NCBI GenBank assembly: GCA_902168115.1
Contig: CABHPB010000001.1
Coordinates: 1 to 59,815 of the forward strand
DNA from: an uncultured Methylopila sp.
Lineage (GTDB): Bacteria; Pseudomonadota; Alphaproteobacteria; Rhizobiales; Methylopilaceae
Length of the DNA: 59,815 nucleotides
Reading direction: 5' to 3'
Shown here: positions 56,555-59,815 of the stretch, one piece after another
Layout of the letters: each line of letters starts with the position of its first letter
Numbering within the stretch: position 1 is the first letter of the stretch
The notes under the pieces: model-generated
Databases searched by the model: none
What the model was told of the DNA's origin: nothing
Seen by the model: only the letters and a program-made list of their open reading frames with translations
Program-made: the position numbers and the translations under genes

Positions 56555-57730
56555 ATGCGGCTGCACGAATTCCAGGCGAAGCGGCTGCTCGGCGACTACG
56601 GCCTGCCGATCCCGCGCGGCGCCGTCGCGCTGACCCCCGACGAGGCCGAGGCCGTCGCCCGCGACCTCGGCGCGAACCGGATCGCCGTCAAGGCCCAGAT
56701 CCAGGCCGGCGAGCGGCTCGGCGCCGGCGGGATCAAGATCGTCAGCGGCCCGGCGATGGCGAAAAACGCTGCGCAGGAGATGTTCGGCCGGCGCATCGTC
56801 ACCGCGCAGACCGAGGAGGACGGCGAGACAGTCCGGCGCGTCTACGTGGAGGAGGGGATTTCGATCGCCCGCTCGCTGCACCTCGCGCTGCTCGTCGACT
56901 GGTCCGTCGGCGGACTGGTCGCCGTGGCGAGCCCGGACGGCGGCGAGGGCATCGAGGAACGCGCCCGCCGCGGCGACTTCCGCCAGGAGCGCGTCGCGCT
57001 GCCGCTGGCGGGTCCCGCGGACAAAGCGGAGGTCGCGGCGTTCTTTGGACGGGTCGGCCTCGAGGGGCCGATCGTCGAGGCCGCCTGCGACATCGTCGAG
57101 GGCCTTCGCAAGGCGTTCGTCGAACTCGACGCCACGCTGATCGAGATCAACCCGCTCGCCGTGACGACGCAGGGCGAACTCGTCGCGCTCGACGTGAAGA
57201 TGACGCTCGATGACAACGCGCTGTTCCGCCACCCGGACCTTGCGAGCCTGCGCGACGAGGCGGAGGCGGACCGCATCAAGCTCTCGGCGCATCGCGACCA
57301 GCTGAACTTCGTCCAGCTCGACGGCGACATCGGGCTCGTCTCGAACGGGGCGGGCCTTGGTCTCGCGACGCTCGACATGGTCAAGGCCGCGGGCGGAAAG
57401 CCCGCGAACTTCATGGACATCCGCACCACAGCGCGCAGTCTCGACATCGCGCACGGCTTCGCGCTGCTGCTCGACAACCCGAAGATCCGCACGCTGCTCA
57501 TCAACGTCCATGGCGGCGGCATGCAGTCCTGCGACACGATCGCGGAAGGGCTCGGCGTCGCACTGCGCCGCTCGGGCCGCAAGCTGCCGATCGTGATCCG
57601 GCTCGCCGGCCAGAACGCAGAGTTCGCCCGCAACCGGCTCGCGAATTTCGGCTGCGCCGTGATCGAGGCGGCCGACATGGGCGCGGCGGCCGAGCGCGCC
57701 GTGCAGGTCGCGGCGACGGGGAGGGCTTGA
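56555..57730 (+). CDS. Acid-CoA ligase (ADP-forming) beta subunit, SucC/MtkA-like
   Basis: The 391-residue ATP-grasp protein starts MRLHEFQAKRLLGDYGLPIP and carries IAVKAQIQAGERLGAGGIKI, VELDATLIEINPLAVTTQGE and ALFRHPDLASLRDEAEADR, as in succinyl-CoA and malate-CoA ligase beta chains. It departs at two substrate-side loops: NFLDVGGGA of SucC is NFMDIRTTA here (about residues 285-293), and the NIFGGI loop is NVHGGGMQSCD (about 316). The start is at ATG after GGAGGCG. Context points to an oxalate- or similar small dicarboxylate-CoA ligase; family is sure, substrate is not. Confidence 0.85.
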   Translation: MRLHEFQAKRLLGDYGLPIPRGAVALTPDEAEAVARDLGANRIAVKAQIQAGERLGAGGIKIVSGPAMAKNAAQEMFGRRIVTAQTEEDGETVRRVYVEEGISIARSLHLALLVDWSVGGLVAVASPDGGEGIEERARRGDFRQERVALPLAGPADKAEVAAFFGRVGLEGPIVEAACDIVEGLRKAFVELDATLIEINPLAVTTQGELVALDVKMTLDDNALFRHPDLASLRDEAEADRIKLSAHRDQLNFVQLDGDIGLVSNGAGLGLATLDMVKAAGGKPANFMDIRTTARSLDIAHGFALLLDNPKIRTLLINVHGGGMQSCDTIAEGLGVALRRSGRKLPIVIRLAGQNAEFARNRLANFGCAVIEAADMGAAAERAVQVAATGRA

Positions 57731-57731
57731 G

Positions 57732-58613
57732 ATGGCGATCCTGCTCGATCGGGACACCCGCGTCGCCGTCCAGGGCATGACCGGCTGGGCCGGCACGCAC
57801 CACACCACGCAGATGATGGAGTACGGCACCAACGTCGTCGGCGGCGTGAGGCCCGGCAAGGGCGGACGCTCGCACCTCAACCTGCCGGTCTATGACAATG
57901 TCGCCGCGATCCGCGCGGAGACCGGCGCCAACGCCTCGATCGTGTTCGTGCCGCCGTCGACCGCCGCCTCCGCCATGATCGAGGCGATCGAGGCCGAGAT
58001 GCCGCTGGTCGTCACCGTGACCGAGCGCGTGCCGACGCTCGACATGGTCCGCGTCAAGGACGCGCTGAAGGGATCGAAGACCCGCCTCGTCGGCGCCAAC
58101 AGCCAGGGCGTGCTCGCGCCGGGCGTCTGCAAGCTCGGCGTGATGGCGACCGGTTCGGAGCGGGCGGGCTCGATCGGAATCGTCTCGCGCTCCGCCTCGC
58201 TGACGAGCGAGGTGGTCGCGCAGGTGAGCGCTGTCGGACTCGGGCAGTCGACCACCGTCGGCGTCGGCGGCGACGCGATCCACGGCATGTCGATGCGCGA
58301 CTGCGTCGAGCTGTTTCTCGCCGACCCCGACACCAAGGGCGTCGTGCTGATCGGCGAGATCGGCGGCAGCCAAGAGCAGGAGGTCGCCGAGCTGCTCGAG
58401 GAGACGCGGACGACCAAGCCGGTCGTCGCGCTGGTCGTCGGCACGCACGCCCCGCGCGAGCGGCGTATGGGCCATGCCGGCGCGCTGACTTTCGGCTTCA
58501 AGGGCGACGCCGCCTCGAAGATCGCGGCGTTCGAGAAGGCGGGCGTGCGCGTCGCGCCGAGCGCGCATCTCGTCGGCCGCACGATCGCAGAGGCGATGGC
58601 CCGCGCGAACTGA
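57732..58613 (+). CDS. Acid-CoA ligase (ADP-forming) alpha subunit, SucD/MtkB-like
   Basis: The 293-residue subunit binds CoA and carries the phosphorylated histidine in RRMGHAGAL (His248, equivalent to His246 of E. coli SucD). The N-terminus is MAILLDRDTRVAVQGMTGWA, with VGGVRPGKGGRSHL and IGEIGGSQEQEVAELLEE. Departures from SucD are GANSQGVLAP for the usual GPNCPGVITP (about residues 121-128) and RSASLTSE for RSGTLTYE. These positions face the CoA/substrate side in the family, which suggests an altered acid specificity. It starts one base after the beta-subunit stop. Confidence 0.85.
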   Translation: MAILLDRDTRVAVQGMTGWAGTHHTTQMMEYGTNVVGGVRPGKGGRSHLNLPVYDNVAAIRAETGANASIVFVPPSTAASAMIEAIEAEMPLVVTVTERVPTLDMVRVKDALKGSKTRLVGANSQGVLAPGVCKLGVMATGSERAGSIGIVSRSASLTSEVVAQVSAVGLGQSTTVGVGGDAIHGMSMRDCVELFLADPDTKGVVLIGEIGGSQEQEVAELLEETRTTKPVVALVVGTHAPRERRMGHAGALTFGFKGDAASKIAAFEKAGVRVAPSAHLVGRTIAEAMARAN

Positions 58614-58683
58614 CGCTTTTCCCGTTCGAAAATTCCTTGGCTGACGCGCGTCGGGCGCGCCGGCCCACGAGGGGGGTACGCCT

Positions 58684-59700
58684 GTGAAAGTCTGCATCTT
58701 CGGCGCGGGCGCGATCGGCGGATACATGGCCGTGCTGATGAAGCAGGCCGGGATCGACGTCTCGCTCGTCGCGCGAGGCCCTCATCTGGCGGCGATCCGC
58801 GAGAACGGGCTGAAGCTCCTGATCGACGGTGAGGAAAAGGTCGCGCGGATGCCGGCGACCAAGATTCCCGCCGAGCTTGGCCCGCAGGACTTTGTGGTCG
58901 TCGGGCTGAAGTCGCACCAGGCCTGGGAGTCGGCGGAGGAGATGGCCCCGTTGCTCGGTCCGGACACGGCGGTCGTCACCGCACAGAACGGCGTTCCGTG
59001 GTGGTACTTCCACAGCCTCGAGGGTCCGTTCAGGGATCTGCGCCTGAAGAGCGTCGATCCCGGAAACCGCCAATGGAACGCAATCGGCCCGCAGCGGATC
59101 ATCGGCGCGACGGTCTATCCGGCGACCGAGATCGTCGAGCCAGGCGTCATCAAGCACACCTATGGCGACGCCTTCGGCCTCGGCGAGCCCGACCGGACGA
59201 AGACGACGCGCCTGAAAGCCTTCGGCGACGCGCTCGACGCCAGCGGGCTCAGGGCGCGCTATTACGACGACATCCGCGACGACATCTGGCTGAAGCTCTG
59301 GGGGAACCTCTGCTTCAATCCGATCTCCGCGCTGACCCGCGCGACGCTCGACGTGGTCGCAACCGATCCCGGCACGCGGGCGCTCGCGAAGAACATGATG
59401 CTGGAGGCGCAGGCGATCGGCGAGACGCTGGGCGCGAAGTTCAAGGTCGGAGTGGAGCGCCGTATCGACGGCGCGGCCAAGGTCGGCGCGCACCGCACCT
59501 CGATGCTGCAGGACCTCGAGGCCGGCAAGCCGCTGGAGCTCGACGCGCTGCTCTCGGCGGTTCAGGAAATGGGCCAGCTGGTGGCGGTCCCGACCCCTTT
59601 TATCGATGCCGTGCTCGCGCTCGCAAAGCAGATGGGCCGCTCGTTCGAGGTCTATCCGACGTTCCCGGAAGAGCGGCCGCAGGCCGAGGCGGCGGAGTAG
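58684..59700 (+). CDS. Putative oxalyl-CoA reductase, PanE2-like (ketopantoate reductase family)
   Basis: The 338-residue protein belongs to the ketopantoate reductase family, with the NADP motif CIFGAGAIGGYMAVLMKQAG. Later motifs are VLMKQAG-type, TAQNGVPWWYFHSLEGPFRD, KLWGNLCFNPISALTRATLD and DLEAGKPLELDALLSAVQEM. It is longer than PanE of about 300 residues. In Methylobacterium extorquens a PanE-family protein, PanE2, reduces oxalyl-CoA to glyoxylate for oxalate assimilation. The gene starts with GTG after GAGGGGGG. Context with oxc, frc and the ligase supports this over pantoate synthesis. Confidence 0.8.
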   Translation: MKVCIFGAGAIGGYMAVLMKQAGIDVSLVARGPHLAAIRENGLKLLIDGEEKVARMPATKIPAELGPQDFVVVGLKSHQAWESAEEMAPLLGPDTAVVTAQNGVPWWYFHSLEGPFRDLRLKSVDPGNRQWNAIGPQRIIGATVYPATEIVEPGVIKHTYGDAFGLGEPDRTKTTRLKAFGDALDASGLRARYYDDIRDDIWLKLWGNLCFNPISALTRATLDVVATDPGTRALAKNMMLEAQAIGETLGAKFKVGVERRIDGAAKVGAHRTSMLQDLEAGKPLELDALLSAVQEMGQLVAVPTPFIDAVLALAKQMGRSFEVYPTFPEERPQAEAAE

Positions 59701-59735
59701 TTCCGGATCCCTCGCGCTCGGACCTCTCCGGATCC

Positions 59736-59756
59736 CTCCCCTCGTCGAGGGGAGGG
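59736..59756. repeat. Short palindromic repeat CCTCCCCTCG-T-CGAGGGGAGG
   Basis: A 21-base near-perfect palindrome is followed by GTGGGGTGGGG, a form of the short intergenic repeats common in alphaproteobacteria. It lies 36 bases past the last gene and may terminate transcription, but no T-run follows. The rest of the window after it holds no recognisable gene. Confidence 0.6.
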
Positions 59757-59815
59757 TGGGGTGGGGAGCGCAGGGCGTGGAGCTCTATGCCCGAAGATCG
59801 TGCTCGATCCTGAAC

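Noticed and set aside
56461-56555. tRNA or small RNA between GntR and the ligase
   Set aside because: No cloverleaf or conserved arms are present; the palindrome TGGTATACCA is better read as an operator.
58684-59700. Housekeeping panE for pantothenate synthesis
   Set aside because: Possible by family, but length, cluster setting beside oxc, frc and the ligase, and resemblance to PanE2 favour oxalyl-CoA reduction; this remains inference.

Overview
The window is high-GC, gene-dense chromosomal DNA from an alphaproteobacterium, almost certainly of the order Hyphomicrobiales (Rhizobiales). The evidence is a circularly permuted two-piece tmRNA of the alphaproteobacterial type (tag ANDNYAPVAQAA), an alpha-type SspB adaptor, DUF4169 and DUF2065 proteins, an hflK-hflC pair after thyA-folA, the aroQ-accB-accC-aat block, and the long CTCATGCTGAGGAG palindromes common in this order. 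Codon use looks uniform. I see no prophage, insertion sequence, CRISPR array, rRNA or tRNA.

Layout. 1-7.9 kb: the 3' end of an AsmA-like gene, two small DNA-binding-type proteins, fumC, sspB, a CcdA-thioredoxin redox pair, and a divergent F420/NADP-reductase-like and LysR pair. 7.95-8.3 kb: ssrA on the minus strand. 8.4-16.3 kb: a chemoreceptor, an MFS exporter, the thyA-GNAT-secreted protein-folA operon, and hflK-hflC-DUF2065. 16.3-22.2 kb: a perfect 32-bp inverted repeat, gabD, rpiA-DUF2059, gor and an EmrB-type exporter. 22.2-33 kb: an RTX protein, class II DAHP synthase, an HxlR-QorB pair, a cupin, a second-type gltX, a flavoprotein, a PhyH protein and DUF1697. 32-39 kb: two glycosyltransferases, a coiled-coil membrane protein, aat, accC, accB and aroQ. 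39-46.7 kb: a DsbA-like protein, an M48 protease, pyrG, a VOC protein, kdsA and DUF1835.

The most interesting region is 46.9-59.7 kb, which reads as one oxalate (C2 dicarboxylate) utilisation locus. On the minus strand are a GntR regulator, oxalyl-CoA decarboxylase, formyl-CoA:oxalate CoA-transferase and a stand-alone protein resembling the hydrolase domain of 10-formyltetrahydrofolate dehydrogenase. Divergent on the plus strand are a tripartite tricarboxylate transporter (TctA, TctC, TctB), a second GntR paralogous to the first, a two-subunit succinyl-CoA-synthetase-like acid-CoA ligase with altered substrate-side loops, and a ketopantoate-reductase-family protein like the oxalyl-CoA reductase PanE2 of Methylobacterium.

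Inferred scheme: the TTT system imports oxalate. The ligase and/or Frc make oxalyl-CoA. PanE2-like reductase makes glyoxylate for assimilation. Oxc makes formyl-CoA for energy. The Fmt/FDH-like protein may pass the formyl group from CoA to tetrahydrofolate. TGGTATACCA-type palindromes in the promoter regions are candidate GntR operators. The families are well supported; the substrate and the formyl-CoA:tetrahydrofolate and oxalate-CoA ligase activities are inference.
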